Below, in pieces: positions 36,077 through 50,634 of a stretch of DNA of 64,000 bases (the stretch's first letter is position 1; every line of letters begins with the position of its first letter). The stretch lies in assembly GCA_033002965.1 (NCBI GenBank), contig JAURVB010000052.1, forward strand, positions 124,001 through 188,000, written 5' to 3'. A model generated the notes under the pieces. It was not told the origin of the DNA, did not search any database, and was given only the letters and a program-made list of their open reading frames with translations. Source of the stretch: Piper betle. Taxonomy: Eukaryota; Streptophyta; Magnoliopsida; Piperales; Piperaceae. Position numbers and translations under genes: made by a program.

Positions 36077-36771
36077 CCAATTTATGTGCAAACGGTTAGG
36101 TTAACTCATTTTTTTCAAAAGTGGTTGAAAGAAGTTGAAGATTGTAAATATATCCTCATTAATATACTAAATCTTACTACGGTAGATATTAAATATGAGA
36201 CTAGTTATTTATTTGGAAAATCTACCGTTTCATCCACCCTAAGAAAATTTGGTGCCCAAAATTCATTTTTATAGCTCATGAGCCTAATCTGTATCCAAGA
36301 AGACTCATCATCCAACACAGTTTTGAGTTGACTATGATACCATTTGCAATGATTGGTGCAAGTAAGATTGATGAACATAGTAATTTCTTTAAAAGTAATT
36401 AATCAAAGTTAAAATAATAGTCATATCCCTACTATTATACTAGATTTTATCACAATAAGTATTGAGTATGAAACTAACTATTTGGAGATCTTATATTTTA
36501 CCCACCCTAAGGAAATTATGTCTTCAGAATTTTTTTATATGGCTCATGAGCCTATTCTATGTCTTGTGATGCCCCCATCATCTAACATGGTCTCACATTA
36601 GTTCGAATAACATTTGTAATGTCTTGCCCAAGTACAAATTGATAGGCCCAATTATTTCTTCAAAAGTGGTTAATCGAAATTGAAAATTATAAACACATTC
36701 CCATTATTATACCAAAATTCATCTTAAATGTATTGGATGTAGGACTAAAAAATCATTTGGGGCATTTTACA
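36077..36771 (-). mobile_element. Tandem TRIM array: three LTRs separated by two short internal regions
   Basis: On the minus strand the LTR units are 36615-36771 (157 bp, TG...CA), 36345-36500 (156 bp) and about 36077-36232. Internal regions are 36501-36614 (114 bp) and about 36233-36344. After the LTR ending at 36345 the minus strand reads AATGGTATCATAGTC, a Met-tRNA-type primer-binding site two bases after the LTR; before the next LTR comes CCTTAGGGTGGG, a short purine tract. The LTR-internal-LTR-internal-LTR order is what unequal recombination between TRIM copies would give. Units differ at many positions, so the array is old. Confidence 0.75.
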
Positions 36772-38230
36772 GAGGAAATATGTAACACCCCGATTTTGGT
36801 TCTCTTAATAACACCAATAAGAAATGTTACGATCGAGTCAAGTCATATCTAAAGTTATTGTTCAATAAGACTTGATCAATAAAATAGATCGAAACAACCT
36901 GCTTGGTGTTGTGATAATGGAAGACATCGTTAAATATGTGTCAAAACACATCAAATATAAATAAAAGCATGAAAGTAAATAACTACGCTAAGCTCAAGTG
37001 TGTGTAGCGTTTATTTGTCTTCCCACCAAAGCTGATTCAAGATTTCAAGACCTACATATATAATATAAAAAACATTAGTGTCGAATGTTACTGGTCCAAA
37101 AAATAACTAGTACAAACTAGTAAATGGGTATCCCATTACCTATAAAAACTTGTGAAACTTCAGAATTGCCTCACATTGAGCGGTAAGAAAACATACTTAA
37201 ACAAGTGGCTTGCATGCACGGCTAATATTCATATTCATACGTACAATGCTCACTCCCTCACATCCTCCATACTACACCCACCAAAGTACTCGAGTGACAA
37301 AAAGAATGGTTAAGTTAGTTCCACAAATTCTGTAAATGTATTGAATTATGTGGTACACTCTTACTCTATACTACCTCAGGGTTTGAAGGAGTGCTAGTGC
37401 GGTCTATACATATCTCCATACTGCTCACTTTCTTATTCGTGAAATCCGCAAACAAAATGTGCATACTTATATACTGGGTTTAGGGAGGAGACTTGTATCA
37501 TATATTTCTGGAGCTTCTGTTCGAAAACCGACAAGGGATCTTATTCTTATAGTTTTATCAAACATGTGTAGAGAACACGACTAAATGACTCGACATTAGA
37601 GGGATCAGATAAAATGCCGCCAATGCCATCCTACATCTAAAATACGATTGAACTCAACACATAGGAAGTCAAGCAGAGATCAAGCAAATGGAGAGTCCTA
37701 CGAACTTGTGGTTCAAGCTCCAAGCGTGCCTGCATATCTACGGTGAGCTTGGACTCCGAAACTTACATCGGAACCCACCTCTAAGTAAAATACTGACATC
37801 TCTATACGATGCATGGTCGTGTGTGTGCTCACATCATCAGTACATCCTAATAGAAAAGACTCCTAAATAAACCTACAACTAAATATTCAACACACAAATC
37901 AAGACATAATATAGGAAATAACTAATAAATAAACAATAAATAAATGAATAAACTAATGAATAAATATGTAAATAATAACGACATGACAACAATAATAATA
38001 TAATCATAACACAATAATATAATTATACTATATAAATGTACGGCTAAACACGAGTAAATATCATATACTCGTGTTAGTAAACATATGAATAATTAAATAG
38101 AAAATAATTTGATAAATAAATAAATAAATAGTTAATACTTATTAATCATGAATAATAATAATATTATAGTTACACAAGACAAGAATACATAATTAAATAT
38201 AAATAAATAATCACATACACGCGAACAAGC

Positions 38231-38274
38231 AAATATATATATATATATATATATATGACACACACACACACACA
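38231..38274. repeat. (AT)n(AC)n microsatellite in LTR-B2
   Basis: About 12 AT dinucleotides followed by about 8 AC dinucleotides, within the AT-rich part of LTR-B2. Confidence 0.9.
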
Positions 38275-39388
38275 ATTTAGTAAACATAAATAAGATTAAG
38301 ATTAATATTAATAAATAAATATATCATTAATAATATGTAATCATATAAACATGCATTATAATCAATAAATACACAAATAATATGAAATGAATAGTAATAA
38401 TAAATAAATAAAACAATAAAGAAAGAAAAATAATCATAACATCTAAACATGCTAAATCATGTGAATATGCATCTAAACTAATATAAGGTTCTCGAATTAT
38501 CGAAAACGGTGGAAGAACAGACAAAAATGGTTCAAAAATGAGTTGAACCAGACCGAACCAAGCTAAACACTGAGTTGAATGGGTTGAACTAACTTGGTTT
38601 GGGTTAACTAAAAAATGGGTGGGGTTGACTGGACGGACATGAATTGGACTAATGGACACAGACATGGACACGGGCTTGGATTGACAGACTTGAGCACGGA
38701 CTGGCGGGCTGGTAGACCTGGACACGACGAGGTGGACGCGACACAGGTAATCAAACTCTACATAGGCAAACGGGCCAGACCAAGGGCAACAGTGTTTGTC
38801 GCCAGAAAACACCTATGACGGTGTGGCTGGGGTCACCATCAGTCGGGATTGATAGGGGGCATCAAGGCGGAGGTGCTGGTGGTGACGATCAGCGGAGTCC
38901 AGCCACTAACTAGCCAAAAAATAGTCGAGAAGTGGTGGTATCGCCGCTGGGTGCAAGATGAAGTTGTGTGGTTGGTCGGATTGACTGTAGGTGGCTTACC
39001 GGCATTGAAAAATGGCTCAAAAGGTGGCTACAGCGGTGATGAACAGTGATAAAAAACTCAGTCGCTGACAATGACTTCAGCACCTCCTATGGTGATGGTG
39101 GGTATGGATTGCTAGCCGGTCGCGAGGTGGTCACGACCGTACCGATCCAGTGGCAGGAGGAGGGCCGGGGTCTCACCGTCAGCGAGCCAAAGTGGCAGTG
39201 CCGTAATGGTGAAAAACTTTGAAATCATGCAAAATCTATGGAAAAATAACATGGTGAAGCCAGGGCAAACGTGGATGGCTCATATCTTGCCACATGGCAC
39301 GATCTGAACATCCCACAAGTGGTTGTTTAGTGGGGCCCACATATGGGTATATGTAACATACATTTAGATGGAAAGCTTTAATCAAGAC

Positions 39389-39668
39389 TGTAACACCCCA
39401 AATCCGGTTCACACTCGTAAACCAAACCGGCATGTTACAGGCCCCGGTTAGGTCGGCTAACCCGAACCTAACTCGTGCGGATCCAATCTCGGCGTCTTAA
39501 GATGAAGATCCAACTTACTATATGTATGTATGAATTCATAAAACCCTAACAAGATACTACATGGATGACATGCAACCAATTTTCACATCATTACATTTAC
39601 GGTAAAAATCCTGAAATAAAATCGTCAGGATCTCCCCTAAAAGTGCAATTATGGGCCCACCCTATCAA

Positions 39669-39713
<45 letters not shown>

Positions 39714-42270
39714 TGCATCCATGATTTCATTCACACAAAATCTAAAATATTATGAATTCCTTCTGAAGCTGGGGTTTCAACCCACCACGCTTCCGCTGCG
39801 CATCTCTGATCATGTTCACATTCTATTATGTCTCATGCATTTGAAAATGTCATTCACAATATAATAACATAACAATACAATATTAAACATTCAGAAATCT
39901 AACATGTGTGTGTGCACAAGACCTCATTGCTCCTCCGTCCAAGCTGGCTCCTCCAACTCGTGATTATTACCTACATATAGTATAAAAACACGTCAGTAAC
40001 AAGTGTTACTGGTCCGGAAAATAAAATAACTATAACAAGCTGGCTATGAGAGCAAACTCTCATATGAAAGAAAACATCATATACTCCACGTGAACACTCT
40101 GAAGGGCACTACTGAGGAGCCATTGGGCTGCAGACCCGATAGCATCCCGAACTTACTGATCTGCTGCTGGTACTATGCCGCTCTCGGCACTTCTTTTTCA
40201 GTACTTCTCGTGAAACTTTATCCTAAGCCCTCTCCTTACCTCCATATTTCTCCTGGCCTTGAGCATGAAGGCCGAGTACTCTCAGGCAGTCGCCTTTAGT
40301 ACCCTTTGAACCACAAGTCCGGACATGCGCTGTACTAAACAGTACCCGTAAACCTCCACGTTCTCCGGGTGTGAGGAACTCAAACGCGGAGTTGTCAGGA
40401 TCCCTCAGGAATGGAACAGTCTGCTGGCACTAATCCAGAGCCCGCTTTGACTGTCACGGCATCCTCTGCATGGTACGTGCAGTCGATTTCTCCATCTCTC
40501 GTCTCATTGAAACTGCGAAAACTACATATATATATATATAGGGCTGGGTAGGGATTTATATAATAGGCCCGAAGGCAACTTTTGGTGGATCTTGTTTTCG
40601 AAATCAACCTCGAGGGATCTCATCCTCGAGGGGTTATTAATCCGGAAAATGTTCGATTAAATGACCCGAGTTAAGTGGGATCCAATAAAACGCCACTTAA
40701 CCCGTCCTACAAATAATAAAATAAACATACAATAGAAAGACGTAAAACAAAGTCGAGTCCTAAACGGACCTGGTAGAAGCTCCAAGCGTGTCATCGTGCC
40801 TAGGCGGCGAGCTCCTACTCCGTACCTACACATCAAAACTAAATACTAACGCCCGCTAACTAAATGATGCATCAAACTCAATAAACATCAATCACAATCA
40901 ATAATCATAAATATGAAAATAATTCTACCCATCCTATTCCTACCAATTTTATTGTATTTTTTCCTAAGTTACATTACTCGATTAGCAAGCTCAACTCGAT
41001 CTACCTCATTAGATCACTCACATTCAAGCACTATTCATCAAATCATGTCTCTTATCACTTCATTCATAATTAAGCATTAATCACATCAATAATTAGTCCT
41101 AGCATGTTGTGCTAACAATAATCAATTTTAAATAAATCAATCGGAGGTAATTATACCTCACGTAGTCGGCAATCGGCGACGGTTAGGGTTCCGTCGCGTG
41201 TCTCGGAGCTCAAATTTGGCGCTCATCGGCGTCCGAAACTCGAATGGGCTCGACTGGGTTAGCCACGCGGAAGATCCGGTGAATTCCAGTGAATTCCAGA
41301 AATTCCGGTTTTCCGGCGATTTTCCGGCGGCTGTTGGCGGTTTTCCGGCGACTTCCGGTAGTTTTCCGGCGACAATCGCCGGTGGCGTTTATTGGCCGGA
41401 AAGTGGTCATGTTGGGTACCCTCGGAACCGGCTCGGCGAGCCCGACTCATCTATGACCTCAGCGTGGCCAATGGAGGCGGCGGCTCGCCGGAAAATGGCA
41501 AAACAGAGCCGGCGGCGATGGGTCGCTAGATCCGGCCAGCCACGGTGGCGATGGCCTCCGTTCCAGTCGGGGAAGGTCGCTGGAAGGCTGAGGGTGCTGA
41601 GGCGACCGACCGATCGCGGCGGCGCTGGTCGCCGGTGGCGGAATCGGCGACGGAAGTGCAACGCGACCGCGGTGTCGGGGCGTGGCTTCCTCGCGTCGCG
41701 GCGGTTCGATGGGGGCTGGATCTGGTCAGGGCGGCAGGGCGATGCCGTGGCCGGGCTGGGTGGCATCGATCGGCGGCCAGGCGGCACCGGCCGTGGTGGC
41801 GGTGGCCCACGAACAGGGGCGGCGCGGGGCGGGGTTTGGGGAAGAAAAGAAGGGCGCCGACTCGAGTCAAAAATAATATTTGAGTCGTAAAAAAATTCCA
41901 GAAAAATATGGGAAAATCCCATAAAATCAAACAACACAAAAAAATCATAATGATATGCTCTAGAACTATCAACCCACCCAAAATGCCCGTAATGCGTCCT
42001 AACGCGGGTAACGGCCTAAAACTAATTCTACGATCCATTATATATCATAAAAAAAATGAACTGCATACTCTAATATATTCTGATAACTCATTTTTTCTGC
42101 TGTGTTCATGACGTTATCATCATATACTTGGGTACACATGACCCTCATGGCTCATACACGAGACCGGCGTCGGCTCAGTACACGTGTTCTGAAACTGACT
42201 CGACTCGAAAATAACGGTCGAACCGACCGGTTCTGAATATAAAACCCTGACTCAAATCGTGGGTTTTACA
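39389..42270 (-). mobile_element. Solo LTR of family A (A2), 2882 bp, inside LTR-B2
   Basis: It starts TGTAACACCCCAAATCCGG and ends GATTTGAGTCAGGG on the minus strand just after TGTAAAACCCAC (plus-strand end GTGGGTTTTACA). It is the reverse complement counterpart of A1 along its length, including the (AT)n(AC)n tract (39672-39713), the conserved stretch AAACGGACCTGGTAGAAGCT at 40765-40785, and a GC-rich region 41160-41860. Flanks AAGAC / AAGCT are only a partial 5-bp duplication. The 230-codon frame at 41198-41890 lies in the GC-rich block and has no counterpart in A1 or A3. Confidence 0.78.
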
Positions 42271-42750
42271 AAGCTATCCAAAGTCAAAGCTAACTCGAGT
42301 CTTGAAAATGATTATATAGACAAGAATCGAGGCAAGAAAGATAAATGGGCCTCAAACCCTTAACTCAACTGGGTAAAAATCTACGACTCAATCAAGCTGA
42401 GCCCACACAAATAATCCAGTAGTTCAAAATCATTAAGATGCATGCAAATGAGATCCCCTGAAAATCCAAAACGAATACTAAACGCTGTAACGGCCTAAAT
42501 CTAGGCCTAAAACCCTGGCTTACTCATACAAATCATATGTATACCTCAAGTATGTACCGATAACTCATACTCTTATCATCTGCATGTCAGGCATACTTTG
42601 GCACCATAACATGCTCATATGACAATCTGAGCCCCATACTCATGGTTTGAAAATTGGTCTAGTTCAAGGTCACTCGAATCGATTTGAGACTGACCCAAAC
42701 TGGGCAAAACTACAATCGGGTAAAACCCTAACCCGAAGCCGCGTTTTGCA

Positions 42751-43849
42751 AAATGTGGTCAACTTAAGTTTTTGGGCATTTTTTGATGAGTTGTCGGTGG
42801 GATAGGCGTAGTGGTCACTATCCATTGATAGATAACCTATATGGCCTATTGATTATAGATATTTGTGGCAGTAGCAATTGTTGTGCATAAGTTTGGATGA
42901 TTGTTAACTTTCATAAAGAGTCATTATTTTGTCGTATTTAAAAAGGTGTTTTGAGTACTCATGAGTAGATTTTCATGTTAGTTTATTGTACATTAGGGAT
43001 CGCAACCCAAATAAATGAAAACCATGAAATTATTTTAAATATCAGCTTAATCATGGGTATTTGATCGTATTTGCAAGGAAATATTTGGCAAACAATTGGT
43101 TGTTGGTTTAATAGCACTCAGTCATTTGCTAAGTGTAGATGTTGTCCCAATTTGGAAGTATTAAATGGTAAAGCACAAGGACAAAGCAAGAAAGCAACCT
43201 TGCACATGGGTTTAAGAGCAATCATGAGTATATATGTTTCATTTACGACGAGATTAAGGTGGACCTAATCATGATTATTTTGTCCTATCTGCACAGGAAA
43301 GTTTAATCCAACCATTTTGTGATTAGGTAAGTGGAATTGAAATCCCAGGACTGATCATGTCTGAAAAGCACATTAACTTCCCAAAATTAAAGACAAGACA
43401 AAGACAACTGCACATGAAAATAAAGATGGTTATGTGACTTGCGAACAAAGTGGCAAAAGGTTTGAGGCTAAGGCATCGATTGAAGATTCGCTCATAAGGC
43501 TCCTCTTAACACTTGATAAGATGAAAGCAACTGGAACATTCCTTATCTGGATGTGGGAAACACAAAAGAGAATGGCTACAAGTCTCCACACGAAGATTCC
43601 ACCATAAAACACCATTTTTTGGACAACAGAATGGGGGAGACAAGAGAATCTAGTCATCAATAATTAAAGTGGAGTTGGTAGGATTTTTTATCAAGACATA
43701 GAAGCATGGGAAGCAAGACACACATGGAATAGGTAAGCATGGGATATTTCCTAGAAATTTCATGGAAGTTGCTTGAAAGCTTCTTGGACAACAACTTGAG
43801 ACATCTATAAATACATACCTCCAATCCGATGGCACAAGCTCTCTCTTCC
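42751..43849. other. Unassigned DNA with LTR-like features
   Basis: No domain is recognised in any frame. A TATA-like TCTATAAATACAT lies at 43803-43815, just before the duplicated unit described next, so this may be the upstream part of an unrecognised LTR. Confidence 0.3.
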
Positions 43850-45724
43850 TCTCGCCTCTTATCGCAGCTCCCATATCCATAGCCTCTTCCCATCTTCTCA
43901 TCCCCCTCTATTTAGTGTTTTTGAGTTTTCTGATTTAGAGAGTTTTGATGGAAAAATCCAGAAAGGACATCATTAAAGTCAAGCAACAGCAAGGAAGCGA
44001 TCCGAGAGGAGAGGAAGAAGTTATGCTAAAGCCTAGTATATTCAGATTTGTATATCTGTATATCTTTTCATCTTCTTCCTCTAATTATCTTGTATTTCTT
44101 GATGTTTGTAATGAACTTCATGAAGTTTTTATATAGCTTTATGGGGTAGAACTCATCTATCTAGGATGTACAATAAATCTTAATTGCAATATGATGTAAA
44201 GTTGTTTATCATTTCTTTGTAATTGTGGAGGGGTGATTGTCTTGTTTGGATCATAATGCTACAAAAACGTACCTAACTTTTATTAGATCAAGAGATTTGG
44301 TTTCACGTAGACGTCGGAGAATCAAAGATGCCAGAATAGAACAATTTATAATATTAAGGTAGACATACACTTGATATTATAGATAACCATATAGAGAGGA
44401 GTTAATCATAATACATTGTTCTCTCTTGCGTAGACATGTAGCATTTATTTCAATAGAGATAGGTTGCAATACGAAGTGACAAACCATTACAATTACATAG
44501 GTTGTCTCGGTTATCAACCCTACTCAATTTGCAAATAGGTGAAAATAGTAATTTTATATTCTATAGAAACTAAGTGAAATTGGAAATACTCGATAATACT
44601 CACATTTGTAAGCAACTCTCATATTCTCTTTGCCATCAAGCAGCTTAGATTAGTCTTTAATCTTTCTAAATATTTGATGCCTTCACCTCCTAAATGAGTG
44701 GCCTATCAGTTTGGCAAAAAATAGCCAAAAAGTCCATGAGAGACGACCCATATTACCAGCAAAATTTTGGCTAAACTGCCACCGACCAATCTCGTCTATA
44801 ACCATCAAACCACTGTGGTTGGATTCTCCACAACAAGCCATGCCAATCTTGGCAGCCGACATTGCCCACAACCGCTAGAGTCACTATCACTTGAGCACCA
44901 ATCCCGCCAAAGTTGCATCAACCTGACCTAGTTTGTTGGGCCCATTTAATTGCCTACATCAGAACCTACTTGTCAGCCAGTGCAACACCCCGATTCGGTC
45001 CACTCCTGAACAAAATTGAAATGGTAAACTTTGTGATGCATATTCATAACCCATTAAAATGCAAAACTGACCAACAAGGGCCTAAACCACTCAAGGCTTT
45101 AGAAGATGAAAACCTAAGGGATTTTAACTCTCAAACAAAACTCAAAATACATGTAAAGACTACCTAGATGTGTCCATGCTACAAAGGAGACTAAGATTTC
45201 AAAAGAAAATTAGGTAGAGTCTCCCTAGAACTAGGCCATTGTGTAAAACCCATGACTCAAGTTAGAGTTTTACATTGTCAAACCGGTTAGTTCAATCGTT
45301 GGTTCAAGTCAAGTTAGTTTCATGACTCGTGTGCTTAGCCAAGGTCGGCCGTGTGTTATGAGTGATGAGAGTTAAGTGTACCTACGTATGTGATGATAAT
45401 GATCGAAAAATGATAAAAAAATTGAGTTATCAAAGTATATGATAGTATGTAAGTTATTTTTTTATGTATTCCATCGTAAACTTATTTTTAAGCCAAATAA
45501 CACATTAAAACATGTTAGATAGCAATTTGGGTAGGTTACTAGTTATAAAACATGTTGTTTTGATGTTATTGAGTGTATTCTATTTTATGGTATTTGCCCA
45601 TATTTTTCTTGATTTTTTAAAGTATTTATTAGGAATTAGTTATTATTTTTGGTTCGAATCAGAGTCGAGTCGACTTTTTAATTACAAGACTGCCACCAAA
45701 ACCTTCACTCCAATGTTTCCCCCC

Positions 45725-47161
45725 TATAACACCCTGATTTCGGTCCACCTAAGAACCAGATCAGAAATGTTATAATCAAGTCGAGTCATTTTTAAAGTTG
45801 TCGGTCGATACGACTTGATCGATAAAATAGATCGAAACAACCTTCTTTGTGTCTTGAGAATGGAAAGCATTATTAAATAGGCATTAAAACACATCAAATA
45901 TATGTAAAAGTAAGAAAAGAAATAAATATATTGATCTCAAGTGTGTGTAGCGTTTATCTGTCCTTCCACCAAAGTCGACTTAGGATTTGCAAGACCTAAA
46001 TATATTATATGAAAAACGTTAATTAAAAAATGTTACTAGTCCAAAAATAACTAATAAAATCTGGCAAATGGGTATTCCATTACCTGCGAAAACTTATGAA
46101 ACTTCAAGATTGTCTCACACTGGGCGGTAAGCAAATATACTTAAGCAATTGCCGACTCGCATGCGCGGCTCATAATCATATTCATACATACATACAGCGA
46201 TTACACCCTCACATCTTCCATATCACCCGCCACGGTACTCGAGTGGCAGAAGGAACAATTAAGTTAGTGCCACAAATTCCGAGAAATCACTACATTATGT
46301 AGTACCAACATACACCGCATTACCACATGATTTGAAGGAGTACTAGTGTGGCCCATACATATCTCTGTACCACTCACTCTCTTATTCGTGAAATCCATAA
46401 AAATGTGCATACTTATATAGTAGGCTTAGGGAAGAAGCTTAAATCATACATTTTTGGAGCTTAAGTTCGAAAACCAATAAGGGATCCCATCCTTGTAGTT
46501 TTAGTAAACATGCATAAAAATATAGCTAAATGGCTCGACATCATAGGGATGCAATAAAATGCCGCCAATGCCGTCCTACGTATAAAACACGATCAAACTC
46601 TACATGCAAGGAGTCAAGCAGAGAGGGAGAGTCCTACGGACCTATGGTCTAAGCTCCAAGCATATTTGCACATCTATGGCGAGCTCAGACTCAGAAACCT
46701 ACATTGGAACCCACTACTAAATAAAATATTAACATCTCTATATGATGCATGCTCGTGGTGTGTGCTCATATCATCAATACATCACAACAGAGAAAACAGT
46801 ACTAACAAACCTATAATTAAACATTTGGCACACAAATCGAGACATAATGATACTAAATAATAAATAAATAAATAAACAAGAAAATGCACTCACAGATAAT
46901 TAGATAAATAATAAATATATAAACATGAACATAAGTAATACCCTAATCAAAAGATAATTACACTATATAAATACACAGGTCAACACGATTAAATATCAAC
47001 ATATACTCGTGTTAGTCAACATATAAATAAATAATTTAATAAATAAATAAATAAATAAATAGTTAATAGTTATTAATAGTGAATATTAATAATATCATAG
47101 TTACACAATACAAGGATACATAATCAAATACAAATAAATAATCACATACACACAAAGAAGC

Positions 47162-47195
<34 letters not shown>

Positions 47196-48812
47196 ATAAA
47201 CATAAATAAGATTAATATTAATAAGTAAATATACCATTAATAATAATATGTAATAGTATAAACATGTATTATAATCAATAAATACATGAATAATAAGAAA
47301 TTAATAATAATAATAATAAATAAATAAATAATAATAATAAATAAATAAATAATAAATAATAAATAAAAGTAATCATAACATCAAAACATGCTAAATCATG
47401 TGAATATGCATCTAAACAAATAAAGAAGTTCTCGAATTACCAAAAACAGTGAAAGACCGGATGAACACGGTCCAAAAATGAGCTGAACCTGATCGAAGCC
47501 GAAAGAGCTGAACCAACCTGGTCTGGGTTAACTGGAAGGTGGGCTTGGTTGGCTAGGCTGATGGATATAGACATGGACATAGGCTGACAGACTCGGGCAT
47601 GACCAATCGGATGCGGACACGGGTTAGCAAACATGGTCGCTGGAGGAGGACCATGAACCGGGCAAATGGGCCGAATAGGGGGCGGCGGTGCCCGTTGCCG
47701 GAGAATGCCAATGGCGGCCTGATTGGGGTCACCGCTGGTGGGGATCAGAAGGTTGCATCAAGGGAGAGGTGGTGGTGGTGATGACCGGCAGATTCCGGCC
47801 ACTAGTTGGCCGGAAAATAGCAAGCAATTGGGTAGATCACCGCTTGGTGCAGCGATTGAGGCCGCAACGGTCATCATGGGTTGTCTCAAAATGTAGATTT
47901 AGGCAAGATGAAGTTGTGGGGGTGGTGTAACTGGCCAGTGGTGGCTTGCTGGTGCCGGAAAATGACCCAAAAGGGTGGCGGCGGTGGTGAGAAAACGACA
48001 GTAAAAACACCGTCGCCGGCAGCTATTGCAGCAGCTCTGATGGCGATGGTGGGTATAGACTAGTAGCCATCCGCGAGATGGTCAAGCTGTACTGATGGTG
48101 TGGCCAGAGGAGGGTCAGGATGTAGCCAATGGCGAGCTGAAGTGGTGGCGGCGCTAAAGGGTGTGAAGCTCTAAAATGTGGGAAATCTCTAGAGTTCAAA
48201 TAGAGAATGCCAAGTTTGAGTGGACGGCTCAGATTTTGCCACATGGCACGATCTAAGCATCCAACAACTCAGTGGTCTAGTAGTGTCCACCTATGGGTAT
48301 ATCAATATACATATAGACGGAAAGCTCAGATCGAGACCATCCGAACTCGAAATTGACTTGAGTCCTGAAATTGATTCTATAGGCGGGAATCGAGGCAAGA
48401 AGAGTAAATGGGCCTCAAACCCTAAACTAAATTAAGCTGCGCCCACAGAGGCATAATTTAGTGACATGAAATTCCTATGCTGCATGTTAATGAAATACCC
48501 AGAAAATCCCAAATGGATACTAAACGCTGCATCGGCATAGATCTAAACCTAAAATCCTGACTAACTCATAAAAAATATATGTATACCTCGTGTATACACT
48601 AATAACTCATGCTCTATTGTATCATAACTGAAAATATCATATGCATGTCGAGTATACTCAACCTCAACAACATACTCATATGGCCATCTGGGCTTCATAC
48701 TCATATTCATAAAATTGTTTTAGCTCGAGCTTGGTCGAATTGATTCAAAACTACCCGAATTGGACAAAACTAAAATCAGGTAAAACCCTAACCCAAAAAA
48801 TGGGGATTTACA
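45725..48812 (-). mobile_element. Solo LTR of family B (B3), 3088 bp, inside LTR-A3
   Basis: It starts TATAACACCCTGATTTCGG and ends GGGGATTTACA between two C-runs (CCCCC on both sides, the likely 5-bp target duplication). It is collinear with B2 over its whole length: the AAACAACCTTC block, the ATAAATA tracts (46860-47370), the GC-rich block (47500-48200), TGCCACATGGCACGATCTAA and the final TAAAACCCTAACCC. No coding capacity is seen. Confidence 0.78.
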
Positions 48813-49911
48813 CCCCCTCTCTCCCAATCGCCACCCCGATTGCCACCACCATCACTGCCTCCGCCCGCCTCACATCCGTCGGACCGTCGCCAAACCATTC
48901 CCCACTTTCCCGGCCATGCCACTTCGCCGTTGCGGTCCCACCCCTTCGACCTAGATGCCCTTCCCCCTGACCGTGTCCTGTCGGCAAGACTAGCCCAATG
49001 CCAATCAGGTAACCATGATCGGGCGTCCCTACCTAACGCCCACAGCCGTCGCCAGTGACTATTGCCACCAGCATCAACCATGGCTGCCACCATTGCCCTC
49101 GCCCTCACCATGGTTGCGTCAAGCTCACCGAGCTGGTATTGACCCACAGCCCTAACCTGGCCACCTTGCTGGCAAAATACTGCCGGAAAATGTCAGATTT
49201 TTGCAAAATTTCTCCTGACAAACCTAATCAAATTTTGGGCGTTGCTAGGTGCTGAATTCAATTCCTGAGACACGTGACCAAACCCTAATCATCGCCGATT
49301 GTTGACAACATGATGGTATAATTACCTTTGATTTAATTATTTAAAATTGATAACTATTAGCATAACATGTTAGGATTTGATTGATTAACATGATTAAATA
49401 CCTTGATTGTGAATAAAATGAAATTTGCATGATTTGAATGGTATTGAATGAATGCTAATGATCTAACTACGTAAATTAAGTATATGTTGCTAATTAACTA
49501 CAATGTAATTTGGAAAATCATAATGTGGATTGATGAAAGTGCATTGATATGAGTGTGTTGTTTAGGATGTGTGAATACATCCTTCAAATAGTGGGCATTA
49601 ACTTTTAGATTTCATGTATAGGTATAGATTAGGAGTTCGCTGCCTTAGGAACATGGATACAATTGGAGCATCGACCATGTCTGTTTAGGACTCGCTTCTT
49701 GCTTGATCTTCTCTTCTATTACAATTTGATTTAATAGGTAAGCGGATGTGTCGAGTGGTGGATTTATCATATCCTACTCCACACTGGCTATTTAGTTGAT
49801 CGTATTTTCGAATTAAAACCCCCGAGGATGAGATCCATTGAGTTTGTTTTAGAAAACTCAGATCCAGATTGTGATGTCTTCTAACCTACTATATTATAAT
49901 CCCTACCTATA

Positions 49912-49913
<2 letters not shown>

Positions 49914-49946
<33 letters not shown>
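49914..49946. repeat. (TA)n microsatellite in LTR-A3
   Basis: A run of about 15 AT/TA dinucleotides, at the place where A1 has its TATA box. Confidence 0.9.
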
Positions 49947-49947
<1 letters not shown>

Positions 49948-50634
49948 TACATCAATTTTCCAGCGAGATGTGAGACAAGGGGAAAGTCAACTCGCATGTA
50001 CCACGAGCATGTGCATGTGCCAATCAAAGTAGGCTTTGGATTGGTGAGCAAGTTGTTCCATTCCCGATGGATCCTGACAACTCTTCATTTTGGTTCCTCA
50101 AAACCTGAGAAGTGTGGAGGATTATAGGTACAACAATACAACACATGTCTAAACTTGTGGATTCGAAGGGTAATGAAGGCACATGCCTGAGAGTACACAT
50201 CCTCTATGCTAAGGGCAAGGAGTTATACGAAGGATGTAAACAACTTATGTAACGACCCGCCATTTTTCACGATATTGTGGGCCTAACTGGCTAGTTGTTA
50301 CTCAAAAGTAAGTAATTATGTCAAACATTTTTTATAAATAATAACATACATAAACATCCCACAGTCTTGGACCGTTTCCCAGCAGCCACACTTATTTCTC
50401 AATTTAAAAGAAAAGGAGTCCTCATATTTATTTTGCTCCATACTCTGGATGTCAATCACCTAATCTTGTATCTGCACACCTGCGGAGGCAATTCCGCATT
50501 AGTGATTACAACACTAAGTAGTATAATAGATAAAACAAAACAAGTACATTCCACTATTTCCTTATGTTTATTTTAATATGCGGTGGAGCGATTCCGCTAT
50601 ACTCCAAAACAATGCGGAGGAGGTGTCCGCTGTG

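Larger units (their letters stand above)
36781..42750 (-). mobile_element. Solo LTR of family B (B2), about 3.09 kb, interrupted by LTR-A2
   Basis: It starts TGTAACACCCCGATTTTGG and ends GCGTTTTGCA, flanked by AAATA (36776-36780) and AAATG (42751-42755), a 5-bp target duplication with one mismatch. Without the insert it is 3088 bp, the same as B3 (3088 bp). It contains long ATAAATA-type tracts (37900-38420), a GC-rich block (38600-39240) and a terminal part continuing after A2 (42271-42750). No coding capacity. Sense orientation is taken from the match to family A. Confidence 0.75.

Noticed and set aside
41198..41890. 230-codon open frame in LTR-A2
   Set aside because: It lies in the GC-rich block of an LTR, is Arg/Gly-rich, overlaps long frames on other strands, and has no matching frame in A1 or A3. 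GC-rich DNA lacks stop codons by chance.
48788..49147. 119-codon minus-strand frame near the LTR-B3/A3 junction
   Set aside because: It crosses the insertion border into LTR-A3 GC-rich sequence, so it cannot be an old gene.
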